From Zoogloea sp. (lineage in GTDB: Bacteria; Pseudomonadota; Gammaproteobacteria; Burkholderiales; Rhodocyclaceae): 64,000 bases of DNA. A program made the position numbers and the translations under genes. Of this stretch, positions 18,973-27,705 are shown piece by piece; the stretch's first letter is position 1, and each line of letters opens with the position of its first letter. Below the pieces are notes generated by a model. It had not been told where the DNA came from. It did no database searches and was given only the letters and a program-made list of their open reading frames with translations. The DNA is taken from assembly GCA_016720685.1 (NCBI GenBank), contig JADKKC010000066.1:103501-167500 (forward strand), in the 5' to 3' direction.

Positions 18973-20555
18973 ACTCTCCTCACGCGGACCTGCCTCCTTC
19001 CCAAGCTTCGGCCCGGCGCTTTGCCTTCCGGGTAGACGCGTCCACCACCATGGGCATCGGCCACCTGATGCGCTGCATGACCCTCGCCGACCGCCTGCAC
19101 AAGCAGGGCGGCGAAATCCATTTCATCGCCCGCAGCCTGCCCGAAGTCTATCGCCAGCAGCTTTCCGAACACGGCCATTGCGTACACCTGCTGCCCCCGG
19201 CCGTCGCACCGCGGGTCGTTGAGGCCGACAGCCCGGCCCATGCCGCCTGGCTTGGCGCCGGCTGGCGCGAAGACGCCGAGCAAAGCGCCGCCGTCATCAC
19301 CGAAATCGGCGGCGCCGACACCCTGATCATCGACCACTACGCCATCGAGCGGCGCTGGGAGCGCGTGCTGCGCCCCGAAGTCGGGCAGATCTGCGTCATC
19401 GACGACCTGGCCGACCGGCCCCACGACTGCGACGTACTGCTCGACCAGAACTACTTCCCCGAACTCGCCGCGCGCTACCGCGGGCTGCTGCCGGCCCACT
19501 GCCAGCTGCTGTGCGGCCCCAGCCACGCCCTGCTGCGGCGCGAGTTCCTCGACGCCGCAGCCGCCCCGCGCCCGCGGGGCGGCGCCATCCACCGGGTGCT
19601 CGTCTTCTACGGCGGCGCCGACCCCGACAACCTCACCGGCCTCACCCTCGACGCCCTGCTGCCACGCCTCGGGCCCGAGCTGCAGGCCGACGTGGTCGTC
19701 GGCGCAATCAACCCCCACGTGGACACCCTGCGCGCCCGCTGCGCCGGCCAGCCCTGGGTGCGCCTGCATGTGCAGGCCAGCAACATGGCCGAGCTGATGA
19801 TCGCGGCCGACCTCGCCTTCGGTGCCTGCGGAACCGCCACCTGGGAGCGCTGCATCCTCGGCCTGCCGGCCATCGTCGTCGTGCTTGCCGACAACCAGCG
19901 CGAACCCACCCAGGCCCTGGTCGACGCCGGCGTGGTCCTGAGCCTGGGCGAAGTCGGCGGGCTCACCGCCGGCGACATCGCCGATGCCGTCGACCGCCTG
20001 ACCGCCAACCCCGCCCTGTGCCGCGACATGTCGGCCAAGGCGCGGGCGATCATGCACACCGACGACGCGCCCATCGAGGACATCCTCGGCGGCGACCTGC
20101 CCTTCGTCTTCGAAGACCTGCAACTGCGCTTCGCCGTCCAGACCGACGCACCGAACCTGCTCGCCTGGCGCAACCAGGAAGACGTGCGCGTCCACTCCCG
20201 CAGCCAGGAAATCATCGGCCTCGCCAAACACGCCGACTGGCTCGCCACGGTGATTGGCGATCCCGCCCGCCACCTGCAGATCGGCTACCGCGACGGCAAG
20301 CCCATCGGCGTGGTGCGCCTCGACGAGTGCGACGGCACCGGCGAAGTGTCGATCTACCTCACGCCGGACGCCCGCGGCCAGAACAACGGCAGCGCGCTGC
20401 TGCGGGCGCAGGAAGCCTGGATCCGGGCCACCCGGCCGGCCATCCAGCGCCTCATCGCCGTCGTGCTCGACACCAACGACACCTCGCACCGGCTGTTCCT
20501 GAAGAACGGCTACACCCGCCTTCCGACCCATTACGAGAAAAGGATCACCCGATGA
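18969..20555 (+). CDS. pseG: PseG-PseH fusion: UDP-sugar hydrolase plus GNAT acetyltransferase
   Basis: A 528-residue two-domain protein. Residues ~15-365 are PseG, the hydrolase releasing UDP from the diacetamido-trideoxy-altrose nucleotide: the catalytic His is His32 in GIGHLMR and the C-terminal half has FGACGTATWER. Residues ~379-528 are a GNAT domain with the acetyl-CoA loop RGQNNGSALL and FLKNGY near the end, as in PseH, which acetylates the 4-amino group. No separate pseH exists in the window, so the fusion completes the pathway. The acetyltransferase acts before the hydrolase, so one polypeptide performs steps 3 and 4. Confidence 0.88.
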   Translation: MNSPHADLPPSQASARRFAFRVDASTTMGIGHLMRCMTLADRLHKQGGEIHFIARSLPEVYRQQLSEHGHCVHLLPPAVAPRVVEADSPAHAAWLGAGWREDAEQSAAVITEIGGADTLIIDHYAIERRWERVLRPEVGQICVIDDLADRPHDCDVLLDQNYFPELAARYRGLLPAHCQLLCGPSHALLRREFLDAAAAPRPRGGAIHRVLVFYGGADPDNLTGLTLDALLPRLGPELQADVVVGAINPHVDTLRARCAGQPWVRLHVQASNMAELMIAADLAFGACGTATWERCILGLPAIVVVLADNQREPTQALVDAGVVLSLGEVGGLTAGDIADAVDRLTANPALCRDMSAKARAIMHTDDAPIEDILGGDLPFVFEDLQLRFAVQTDAPNLLAWRNQEDVRVHSRSQEIIGLAKHADWLATVIGDPARHLQIGYRDGKPIGVVRLDECDGTGEVSIYLTPDARGQNNGSALLRAQEAWIRATRPAIQRLIAVVLDTNDTSHRLFLKNGYTRLPTHYEKRITR

Positions 20556-21610
20556 GCACCTCCATCACCATCGGCAACCGCCAGGTCGGCCAGGACCATC
20601 CCCCTTTCGTCATCGCCGAAATGTCCGGCAACCACAACCAGTCCCTCGACCGGGCGCTGGCCATCGTGGAAGCCGCGGCCAAGGCCGGCGCCCACGCGCT
20701 GAAGCTGCAAACCTACACCGCCGACACCATGACCCTCGACATCGACGAGGGCGAGTTCTACATCGAAGACCCCAACAGCCTGTGGAAGGGTGCCTCGCTG
20801 CACAAGCTCTACCAGCTCGCCTACACGCCCTGGGAATGGCACGCGCCGATCTTCAAGCGCGCCAACGAACTCGGCATGCTGGCCTTCAGCACCCCCTTCG
20901 ACGAAAGCGCGGTGGATTTTCTCGAGAGCCTGGACGTTCCCTGCTACAAGATCGCCTCGTTTGAAAACACCGACCTGCCGCTGATCCGCAAGGTGGCCGC
21001 CACCGGCAAGCCGATGATCATCTCCACCGGCATGGCCTCGGTGGCCGAACTCGACGAAAGCGTGCGCACCGCCCGCGAGGCCGGCTGCAAGGATCTCATC
21101 CTCCTCAAGTGCACCAGCACCTACCCGGCCACCCCCGAGAACACCAACATCCGCACCATTCCGCATCTCCGGGATCTGTTCGGCACCGAAGTCGGCCTGT
21201 CCGACCACACCATGGGCACCGGCGTGTCGGTCGCCAGCGTGGCGCTGGGGGCAACGGTCATCGAAAAGCACTTCACCCTCAGCCGCGCCGAAGGCGGCGT
21301 CGATTCCGCGTTCTCGATGGAGCCGGCCGAAATGGCCTCGCTGGTGCTCGAATCCGAACGCGCCTGGCAGGCCCTTGGCCGCATCACCTATGGCGCGGCC
21401 TCGGCCCAGGAAGAAAAATCCAAGGTTTACCGCCGCTCGCTGTACATCTCCCGCGACCTCAAGGCCGGTGAAATCCTCGACGCCACCTCGGTGCGCGCCA
21501 TCCGCCCGGGCCTCGGCCTGGCGCCCAAGTTCATCGACATGGTGATGGGCAAGGCGGTCAAGCACGACGTGAAGCGCGGCACCCCGGTTTCCTGGGATCT
21601 GCTGCTCTGA
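20552..21610 (+). CDS. pseI: Pseudaminic acid synthase (PseI)
   Basis: A 352-residue NeuB-family synthase with FVIAEMSGNHNQ, ALKLQTYTADTM, CYKIASFEN, LLKCTSTYPA, IEKHFTLSRAEGGVDSAFS and a C-terminal SAF domain. The EMSGNHNQS and GVDSAFS variants distinguish PseI from NeuB/LegI. Condenses the free sugar with phosphoenolpyruvate to give pseudaminic acid. Last gene of the complete pse set; coupled to the fusion gene by ATGA. Confidence 0.92.
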   Translation: MSTSITIGNRQVGQDHPPFVIAEMSGNHNQSLDRALAIVEAAAKAGAHALKLQTYTADTMTLDIDEGEFYIEDPNSLWKGASLHKLYQLAYTPWEWHAPIFKRANELGMLAFSTPFDESAVDFLESLDVPCYKIASFENTDLPLIRKVAATGKPMIISTGMASVAELDESVRTAREAGCKDLILLKCTSTYPATPENTNIRTIPHLRDLFGTEVGLSDHTMGTGVSVASVALGATVIEKHFTLSRAEGGVDSAFSMEPAEMASLVLESERAWQALGRITYGAASAQEEKSKVYRRSLYISRDLKAGEILDATSVRAIRPGLGLAPKFIDMVMGKAVKHDVKRGTPVSWDLLL

Positions 21611-21629
21611 GCCCCGCCGCAGGCCGCCC

Positions 21630-22679
21630 GTGAAACGCATCCTCATCGTCCGCACCTCCGCCATCGGCGACGTGGTGTTCTCGTCGGCCCTGCCGGCGGC
21701 GATCCGCCGCAGCCACCCGGATGCCCACATCGCCTGGCTGGTCGAGCCGGGCATTCACGAGCTGCTGCTGGCCGACCCGGACATCGACGAGGTCATCCCC
21801 TTCTCGAAGGCCGAGTGGGTCAAGCTGTGGAAGGGCGGCCGCAAGTTTGAGCTGGCCCGCCGCGTGCTCCAGTTGCGCCGCGAACTCCACGCCCGCCACT
21901 TCGACACCGCCCTCGATCTGCAGGGCCTGATGAAGAGCGGCTTCCTCACCTGGCTCAGCGGCGCCCCGCGGCGCGTCGGCCTCGGCTCCAAGGAAGGCAG
22001 CCAGTGGCTGATGAGCGAGGTCATCCCCCGCGGCGGGCAAAAGGGGCGCATCGGCTCCGAATACCAGTTTCTCGCCCAGCAGCTCGGCCTCGACGCCGGC
22101 GATTTTCTGCCCACGCTCACCGTCACACCTGCAGCGCAGGAATCGGTGCTCGGCAAGCTGGCCGCCCACGGCCTCGCCCCCGGCCGCTATGCGGTTTTCG
22201 CGCCCTTCACCACGCGCCCGCAAAAGCACTGGTTCGAAGACGCCTGGCAGGCGCTGGCGCCCCGGCTCATCGACGCCACCGGGCTGATTCCGGTCATCCT
22301 CGGCGGCCCGGCCGATACCGAAGCCGCGGCCCGCATTGCGGCCGGCGATTCGCGCATCGTCAACCTCGCCGGGCAAACCCGGCTGCCCGAGGCCGTCGCC
22401 GCCATCGCCCACTCGGCGCTGCTCATCGGCGTCGACACCGGCCTCACCCACATGGGCACCGCGCTGGCGCGGCCTACCGTGGCCATCTTCGGCTCCACCT
22501 GCCCCTACATCGACACCGGCCGCCCCACCGGCAGCGTGATCTGGCTCGGCATGGCGTGCTCGCCGTGCCGGCGCCGCCCCACCTGCGGCGGCAAGTTCAC
22601 CTGTCTGCGCGACATCACCCCGACGATGGTGCTCGAACGCGTAGAGGCCATGCTCGCGGCCGGAGCCGCAGCCCCATGA
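21630..22679 (+). CDS. ADP-heptose:LPS heptosyltransferase family (GT9) protein
   Basis: A 349-residue GT9 protein beginning MKRILIVRTSAIGDVVFSSA, the heptosyltransferase N-terminus, with FAPFTTRPQKHW and the late VDTGLTHMGTALARPTVAIFG. It most resembles heptosyltransferase I (WaaC/RfaC). Start codon is GTG at 21630. A Cys-rich segment CSPCRRRPTCGGKFTC occurs near the C-terminus, as in several WaaC/WaaF relatives. Likely adds L-glycero-D-manno-heptose to the inner core; it overlaps the next glycosyltransferase by four bases. Confidence 0.83.
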   Translation: MKRILIVRTSAIGDVVFSSALPAAIRRSHPDAHIAWLVEPGIHELLLADPDIDEVIPFSKAEWVKLWKGGRKFELARRVLQLRRELHARHFDTALDLQGLMKSGFLTWLSGAPRRVGLGSKEGSQWLMSEVIPRGGQKGRIGSEYQFLAQQLGLDAGDFLPTLTVTPAAQESVLGKLAAHGLAPGRYAVFAPFTTRPQKHWFEDAWQALAPRLIDATGLIPVILGGPADTEAAARIAAGDSRIVNLAGQTRLPEAVAAIAHSALLIGVDTGLTHMGTALARPTVAIFGSTCPYIDTGRPTGSVIWLGMACSPCRRRPTCGGKFTCLRDITPTMVLERVEAMLAAGAAAP

Positions 22680-23758
22680 AAATCCTCCACGTCGAAGCCG
22701 GCAAGCACCTCTACGGCGGCGCCCGGCAGGTGCTCTACATCGTCGAAGGCCTTGCCGCGCGCGGCGTCGACAACCTGCTCGCCTGCCCCGCCGGCAGCGA
22801 AATGTCCCGCCAGCAGCCCGTCGGCGCCCGCGTGCTGGCGATGAAGATGGGTGGCGACGGCGACATCGGCCTCGTCCTCCGGCTCGCCCGCCTGATTCGC
22901 GCCGAACGCCCCGACCTGGTGCACCTCCACAGCCGCCGCGGCGCCGACACCTGGGGCGGCCTGGCGGCAAAGCTGGCCGGCGTGCCCTGTGTGCTGTCAC
23001 GCCGCGTGGACAACCCGGAATCGCGGCTCGCCGTGGCGCTCAAATACCGCCTGTACGACCACGTCATCACCATCTCGGAGGGCATCCGCCAGGTGTTGCT
23101 GCGCGAAGGCCTCGCGCCGCAAAAGGTCAGCTGCGTCAGAAGCGCCGTGGATGCCGCGCCTTATCTTCCGCCCGTCGACCGCGCCGCCTTTCGCGCCGAA
23201 TTCGGCCTGCCGCCGGACGCGCTGGTGGCCGGCGTGGTGGCCCAGCTGATCCCCCGCAAGGGCCACCGCTACCTGCTCTCGGCGCTGCCGGGCCTGCTCG
23301 AACGCCACCCGGATCTGCAGGTGCTGATCTTCGGCCAGGGCCCGCTCGAGGCCGAACTGCGGGCCGAAGTCGAATCCCGCCATCTTGCGGCCGCCGTGCG
23401 CTTCACCGGCTTTCGCCACGATTTGCCGCGCTGGCTCGGCGGGCTCGACATGCTGATCCACCCGGCCGACATGGAAGGCCTGGGCGTCTCGCTTTTGCAA
23501 GCCTCGGCGGCCGGCGTGCCCATCGTCACCAGCCGCGCCGGCGGCCTGCCCGAAGCGGTGCAGGACGGCGTCACCGGCATTCTGTGCCCGCCGGGCGACG
23601 TGGCCGCGCTGGCTGCCGCCATCGACCGCCTGGCCGGCGATGCGGCGCTGCGCACGCGCTTTGGCGCCGCCGGCCGCGCCCGCATCCTTGCCGAGTTTTC
23701 CATAGCCGCGATGGTGGACGGCAACCTCGCCATCTACCGCCAGGTGCTCGGCCGATGA
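22676..23758 (+). CDS. GT4-family glycosyltransferase
   Basis: A 360-residue GT-B enzyme: N-terminal HVEAGKHLYGGARQVL, and a C-terminal Glycos_transf_1 domain with AQLIPRKGHRYLL, the donor-binding region PADMEGLGVSLLQASAAGVP (E-x7-E pattern), and GVTGILCPPGD. Acts in the cytoplasm on a lipid-linked acceptor, probably the LPS core or O-unit of this locus. Acceptor and donor cannot be assigned. Coupled on both sides by ATGA. Confidence 0.85.
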   Translation: MKILHVEAGKHLYGGARQVLYIVEGLAARGVDNLLACPAGSEMSRQQPVGARVLAMKMGGDGDIGLVLRLARLIRAERPDLVHLHSRRGADTWGGLAAKLAGVPCVLSRRVDNPESRLAVALKYRLYDHVITISEGIRQVLLREGLAPQKVSCVRSAVDAAPYLPPVDRAAFRAEFGLPPDALVAGVVAQLIPRKGHRYLLSALPGLLERHPDLQVLIFGQGPLEAELRAEVESRHLAAAVRFTGFRHDLPRWLGGLDMLIHPADMEGLGVSLLQASAAGVPIVTSRAGGLPEAVQDGVTGILCPPGDVAALAAAIDRLAGDAALRTRFGAAGRARILAEFSIAAMVDGNLAIYRQVLGR

Positions 23759-24822
23759 AAATCATCATCGTTCTTCACAGCATGAAAAGCGGCGGCGCCG
23801 AACGCCACGCGCTGCAGCTGATGCGCGGCCTGCGCGCCCGCGGCCACGAGGCGCTCTACGCCGGCCCGATGGACGGCTGGCTCGGCCAGCAGCTCAGCGC
23901 CGACGGCTTTGGCGGCATCGACCTGCCCCTCGTCGGCCTCTACGACCTGCCCTCCATCACACGCCTGGCCCTGTACGCCCGCCGCGTCGGCGCCGATCTG
24001 ATCCACGGCCACCTGACCCGCGGCGCCTGGTACGCCGGGCTGGCCGCCAAGCTGGCCGGCCTGCCCAGCGTGGCCACCGCCCACTCCGACAACGCCGGCA
24101 AGCACTTCGGCCGCGCCAGACGCATCATCGCCGTGTCCCAGGCGGTGGCCGATTTTCTGCAGCGGCGCGGCTACGACGCCGCCCGCATCCGCATGGTGCA
24201 TCACGGCATCGCCGACATCGCCACCCATCTGCCCGCCCACATCCGCGACACGACCCGCCACGAACTCGGCCTGCCGCCCGACGAAGCCTGCCTGCTGATG
24301 GCCGCCCGCATCGTGCCCGCCAAGGGACACGACACCGCGCTCAAGGCCCTCGCCCTGCTCAAGGACACACGCTGGACGCTGCTCCTGGCCGGCGACCACG
24401 AAGGCGATCTCGGCCCGCAGATGCAGGCCCTTGCGCAAACGCTCGGCATTGCCGGGCGGGTCCGCTTCCTGGGCCTGCGGGAAGACGTGCCGGCCCTGCT
24501 CAAAGCCTCCGACGTGCTGCTCGCCCCGTCGCGCCGCGAGGCCCTGTCGCTCACCCTGCTCGAAGCCTCGGCCTGCTCGCTGCCCATCGTCGCCACCCGC
24601 GTCGGCGGCATCGGCGAAGTGGTCGAGGATGGCGCCAGCGGCTTTCTCGTCCCCCCCGACGACCCCGCCGCACTGGCCGCGGCCCTCGCCCCGCTGCTCG
24701 GCGACCCGGCGCTCCGCGCGCGCTGCGGCGCCCGGGCCCGGCAACGCTTCGAAGCCGGCTTCACCGAAAACGCCATGTTCGACAAAACCATAGCGGTCTA
24801 CCGCGAAGCCTGCGGCGAATGA
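23755..24822 (+). CDS. GT4-family glycosyltransferase
   Basis: A 355-residue GT-B enzyme beginning IIIVLHSMKSGGAERHALQL, with AARIVPAKGHDTALKAL and APSRREALSLTLLEASACSLP (E-x7-E) followed by GASGFLVPPDD. Paralog-like to its upstream neighbour but clearly different. It likely extends the same core/glycan. Its stop overlaps the ATG of the deacetylase gene. Confidence 0.85.
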   Translation: MKIIIVLHSMKSGGAERHALQLMRGLRARGHEALYAGPMDGWLGQQLSADGFGGIDLPLVGLYDLPSITRLALYARRVGADLIHGHLTRGAWYAGLAAKLAGLPSVATAHSDNAGKHFGRARRIIAVSQAVADFLQRRGYDAARIRMVHHGIADIATHLPAHIRDTTRHELGLPPDEACLLMAARIVPAKGHDTALKALALLKDTRWTLLLAGDHEGDLGPQMQALAQTLGIAGRVRFLGLREDVPALLKASDVLLAPSRREALSLTLLEASACSLPIVATRVGGIGEVVEDGASGFLVPPDDPAALAAALAPLLGDPALRARCGARARQRFEAGFTENAMFDKTIAVYREACGE

Positions 24823-25613
24823 TGAAACGCGTGCACATCCTGATGTACCACCGGGTTGGCCACTTCCCCGGCCGCGTGACGGCCCATGGCGCGCTGTATT
24901 GCCACCTGCCGCGCTTCAAGGCCCAGATGACGATGTTCAAGCTGCTGGGCTACGAGGTCATCAGCCTCGACGCGGCCGCCGCCGGCCTGCGCGGCGACGC
25001 CCCGCTGCCAGCCCGCCCGCTGGTGCTCACCTTTGACGACGCCTACGTGGATTTTCTCGACAACGCCGCCCCGGTGCTCAAGGCCCACGGCTACCCGGCC
25101 ACCATCTACGCGGTCAGCGGCCTCGTCGGCACCACTTCCAGCTGGGACTACGGCGTGGGCCCCGAACCCGCCCCGCTGATGAACGCCGCGCAACTGCGTG
25201 AAGTGCAGGACATGGGCTTCACCATCGGCTCCCACTCCAAAAGCCACCTGCGCCTCGCCCAGCAGGACGACGCCTGCATCAGCGCCGAAATCGGCGACAG
25301 CAAGTCCGCCCTCGAAGATCTCCTCGGCCGGCGCGTGGACCACTTCTGCTACCCCTACGGCAGCCACGACATCCGCGCCGTGAACGCCGCCGCCGCCGCC
25401 GGCTACCTCACCGGCACCACCTGCGAACGGGCCGCCGCCACGCCCGAGGACGACCTCCTCACCCTGCCGCGCAAGGCCGTGTCGCGCGGCGACGACGTGT
25501 TCGGTGTGGCCTGGAAACTGCTAGCCAAGAACACGCCCAAGCGCCCGCCTGTCCGCCGCGCGCCCCCCCCCCGCCCCCCCCCGGGGGGGGGGGGGGGGGG
25601 GGGGCCCCGCTGA
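24819..25613 (+). CDS. NodB-type polysaccharide deacetylase, 3' end unreliable
   Basis: The NodB domain shows TFDDAY (metal-binding Asp pair), SHSKSHLRL (HSxxHxxL metal histidines) and FCYPYG. It would remove N-acetyl or similar groups from a glycan. There is no signal peptide, so it may act in the cytoplasm on a lipid-linked intermediate. Reading is normal up to about base 25555 (GVAWKLLAKNTPK). The last ~15 codons are Pro/Gly runs encoded by a G/C homopolymer tract and are probably not real. The true stop lies in or beyond that tract. Confidence 0.75.
   Translation: MMKRVHILMYHRVGHFPGRVTAHGALYCHLPRFKAQMTMFKLLGYEVISLDAAAAGLRGDAPLPARPLVLTFDDAYVDFLDNAAPVLKAHGYPATIYAVSGLVGTTSSWDYGVGPEPAPLMNAAQLREVQDMGFTIGSHSKSHLRLAQQDDACISAEIGDSKSALEDLLGRRVDHFCYPYGSHDIRAVNAAAAAGYLTGTTCERAAATPEDDLLTLPRKAVSRGDDVFGVAWKLLAKNTPKRPPVRRAPPPRPPPGGGGGGGPR
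25563..25608. repeat. G/C homopolymer tract (C10-G-C9-G22-C4), probable assembly artefact
   Basis: Runs of ten C, nine C, 22 G and four C lie end to end and could fold as a perfect C:G hairpin. The 3' ends of two convergent genes (deacetylase on plus, hypothetical on minus) both run into it. Such tracts are typical of a scaffold join or sequencing failure at a strong GC terminator. A true terminator core is possible, but the pure homopolymer is unlike natural sequence around it. Confidence 0.8.
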
Positions 25614-25967
25614 AGGCGATGCCCCAGGCCCTTTCCTCCTCGTCGGCGTGCTTGAGCCACAACTCGCAGCGGGCGGCGCCGGATGCGGGCCGGCAACGGG
25701 CACTGAGTTGGTTTCGGCCGTCGCCCATGGCGGCAAGGAAACCCGCAAGATAGTCACCTATGGTTTTGGCCGGCAGTTGCGGCGCGGCCTGCGCGCAGGT
25801 GGCATGGACGCGGAGTGACACGTCGCGCAGCTGCAGCGCAGCCGGACGACGCGGTAGCTGTCCGCCTCAGCGGCCGCATCCGTCGGCATTTCGGCCTGGG
25901 CCGGCTGAAACGCCACCCACACCAGCAGCAACATGCCAAGGCGGCGGCGCGAAAAACCGCAAGGCAT
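25605..25967 (-). pseudogene. Exported hypothetical protein, frameshifted and 3'-truncated
   Basis: On the minus strand a reading frame starts at 25967 with a signal peptide (hydrophobic MLLLVWVAFQPAQA, cut near AQA|EMP) and continues to about 25845. The sensible protein then continues in another frame (LRVHATCAQAAPQLPAKTIG, later ARCELWLKHADEEERAWGIAF), so one indel lies near 25840-25860. The 3' end is swallowed by the G/C tract. The ATG is one base after the upstream gene's stop, so the two form an operon. I do not recognise the family. Sequence error and real decay are both possible. Confidence 0.5.
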
Positions 25968-25968
25968 C

Positions 25969-26492
25969 TCAGCGTCCGCAACCGAAAGACGAAGGAATCG
26001 ACTGGGCCGGAAAATCGCCGTAATAAAGCCCGTTCACCTGGCTCTTGTAGTGCTTGCGAAAAGCTTCCGGCGTGGCGGTAACGACTTTATCTTCGGTGTT
26101 GCTGTAGTGCCAGATGTTGCCGTCGAGCGCGATACCACGTGCTTTTTCGGGATGTTGGTCATGCTTTTTGTCTTGAGGTTAACCGCGCTTCCGCCGTGAC
26201 GAACACGAACACGCCGCCGGACAACTTATCGAGCGTCGCATCGTACTTTCCTACCACCGAACAAGCCGCAAACAGCTCATGCACCCGGATACACGCACCA
26301 ATCCGGCCAGCGACCCGCTCCGACGACATTTTGCTGCATGTCACGCTTCCGCCGCGGGCACAAATGGGCGCAATGATTCAGCTCAGCGTCGTCGAAGCCG
26401 TGGGGGCAGATCTCCGAGATGTTCTTGCCCAAATAGCTGTCGAGCATGAGACGGGTAAGGTTGGTGGTCGGACTGCAGGCGGGTGTGGGCAT
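25969..26492 (-). pseudogene. Hypothetical protein with two apparent frameshifts
   Basis: Starts at ATG 26492 with a good upstream GGGAGA. Three consecutive frames give one plausible protein: first LTRLMLDSYLGKNISEICPH, then (shift near 26355) CIRVHELFAACSVVGKYDAT, then (shift near 26180) ARGIALDGNIWHYSNTEDKV to a stop at 25969. The middle frame's GGVFVFVT and the last part's aromatic-rich composition look like one folded domain. I do not recognise the family. Its stop sits one base before the next gene's start. Together with that gene there are three indels in about 900 bases. Confidence 0.45.
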
Positions 26493-26581
26493 CGTCGCGT
26501 TCTCCCTGGTTCACAGCACAAACGGATGGATCCGGTATAGCCACGCCCCCCAGACTAATCAAAGAGGATTTTTCCGGGTGT

Positions 26582-27610
26582 TCAGTCGTCTCCGCCCCGC
26601 CGGAAGGCCCACCAGCCGGCCACCGCCGTGAAGCTGGCGATGATCGCCACGACGATCCAGAAGCCCTCGGCGTGCTCCGCCAGCGGCACGCCGCCCACGT
26701 TCATCCCCAAAAGGCCGGCGATCATGTTGATCGGCAGCGCCAGCACGGTCACCATCGTCAGCACGTACACGCTGCGGTTGGTCTCTTCGGTCACCCGCGC
26801 GGCAATCTCCTCCTGCAGCAACTTGATGCGCTCCTGCAGCGCCGTCATGTCGGCCAGCACGGCCGAGAACTCTTCGGTCGAATGGCGCAGTTCCTGCACG
26901 TCCTCATCCGCCACCCAGCCCGGCGGCTGGTTGAGCAGCCGGAACAAGGCCCCCGGCTCCGGGGCCAGCAGGCGGCGCAGGCGCACCAGCACCCGGCGCA
27001 GCGCGCCAAGGCGGGTCCGGCTGCGGGTGACCCGTTCGGCCAGCAGGCTGTCCTCCACCTCGTCCACCCGCCCCGTGGCGGCCCGCACGATCTGCACCAG
27101 CACGTCGGCCTGGTCACGCAGCAGGTGGGTCAGGAGCGCCACCGACGAGCCGAAAATCTCGCCCCGCTTCACGGCCGCCCGCAGGCGGTCGATGGAGCGG
27201 AGCGGCTGCAGCCGCGCCGTCACCACCGTGCGCTCATCCACCCACATCCACAGCGTGGCGATCTGCGAGGGCTCGAAGTCGAACTCGTAAAGCACGTCGT
27301 TCACCACCGCAATCAGCGCAGCGTGGGCGTACTCGATGCGCGTCGAGTGCGAGCCCTCATGCAGCGCATCGAAGAACTCGTCCACCTCGCCCAGGTGATC
27401 CCGCAGCCAACGCTCGGTGGCCGCGTGGGCCAGGTTGAAATGCAGCCAGGCGAAGGCGCCGTCGCCAGCCTCCGCCTCGGCCCCCGCCTCCGCCAGCCAC
27501 CGCGCCGCGCCTGCCGTGTCGAGCGGGGTACCGGCCGCCGCGGGGCGAAAAAGGAATCCGGAAATCAGCCCCGAACGATCGGAGCCGTAGGAAGCGTCGG
27601 CGGGAATCAC
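26582..27610 (-). CDS. CorA/ZntB-family divalent metal transporter
   Basis: A 342-residue protein with the CorA plan: long acidic cytoplasmic N-domain and coiled helices, then two C-terminal membrane helices. The selectivity motif at the end of the first is GMNVGG (residues near 300). ZntB proteins have a related G-x-N-V-G-G loop and a similar FWLHFNL-type N-terminal motif (here FAWLHFNLAH), so zinc transport is as likely as magnesium. The start chosen is GTG 27610; the open frame continues upstream into the adjoining kinase gene. It follows the kinase gene by about 95 bases on the same strand. Confidence 0.83.
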   Translation of the reverse strand: MIPADASYGSDRSGLISGFLFRPAAAGTPLDTAGAARWLAEAGAEAEAGDGAFAWLHFNLAHAATERWLRDHLGEVDEFFDALHEGSHSTRIEYAHAALIAVVNDVLYEFDFEPSQIATLWMWVDERTVVTARLQPLRSIDRLRAAVKRGEIFGSSVALLTHLLRDQADVLVQIVRAATGRVDEVEDSLLAERVTRSRTRLGALRRVLVRLRRLLAPEPGALFRLLNQPPGWVADEDVQELRHSTEEFSAVLADMTALQERIKLLQEEIAARVTEETNRSVYVLTMVTVLALPINMIAGLLGMNVGGVPLAEHAEGFWIVVAIIASFTAVAGWWAFRRGGDD

Positions 27611-27705
27611 TGGGCAGCCTGAGGGGTGGCGGGGCCACGAGGGTAGCGGGGCCGTGTCACAGGGGCATGACAGCCAGGCCCCTTGCAGGGCCGCCCGGGG
27701 CAGTG

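Noticed and set aside
18822..20531. 569-residue minus-strand open frame antisense to the PseG-PseH gene
   Set aside because: Low-complexity Gly/Val/Ala/Gln-rich composition and no motif; the plus strand carries recognised domains.
26483..27622. Plus-strand open frame opposite the CorA-like gene
   Set aside because: His/Arg/Gln-rich shadow translation; the minus strand has the GMN motif and two membrane helices.
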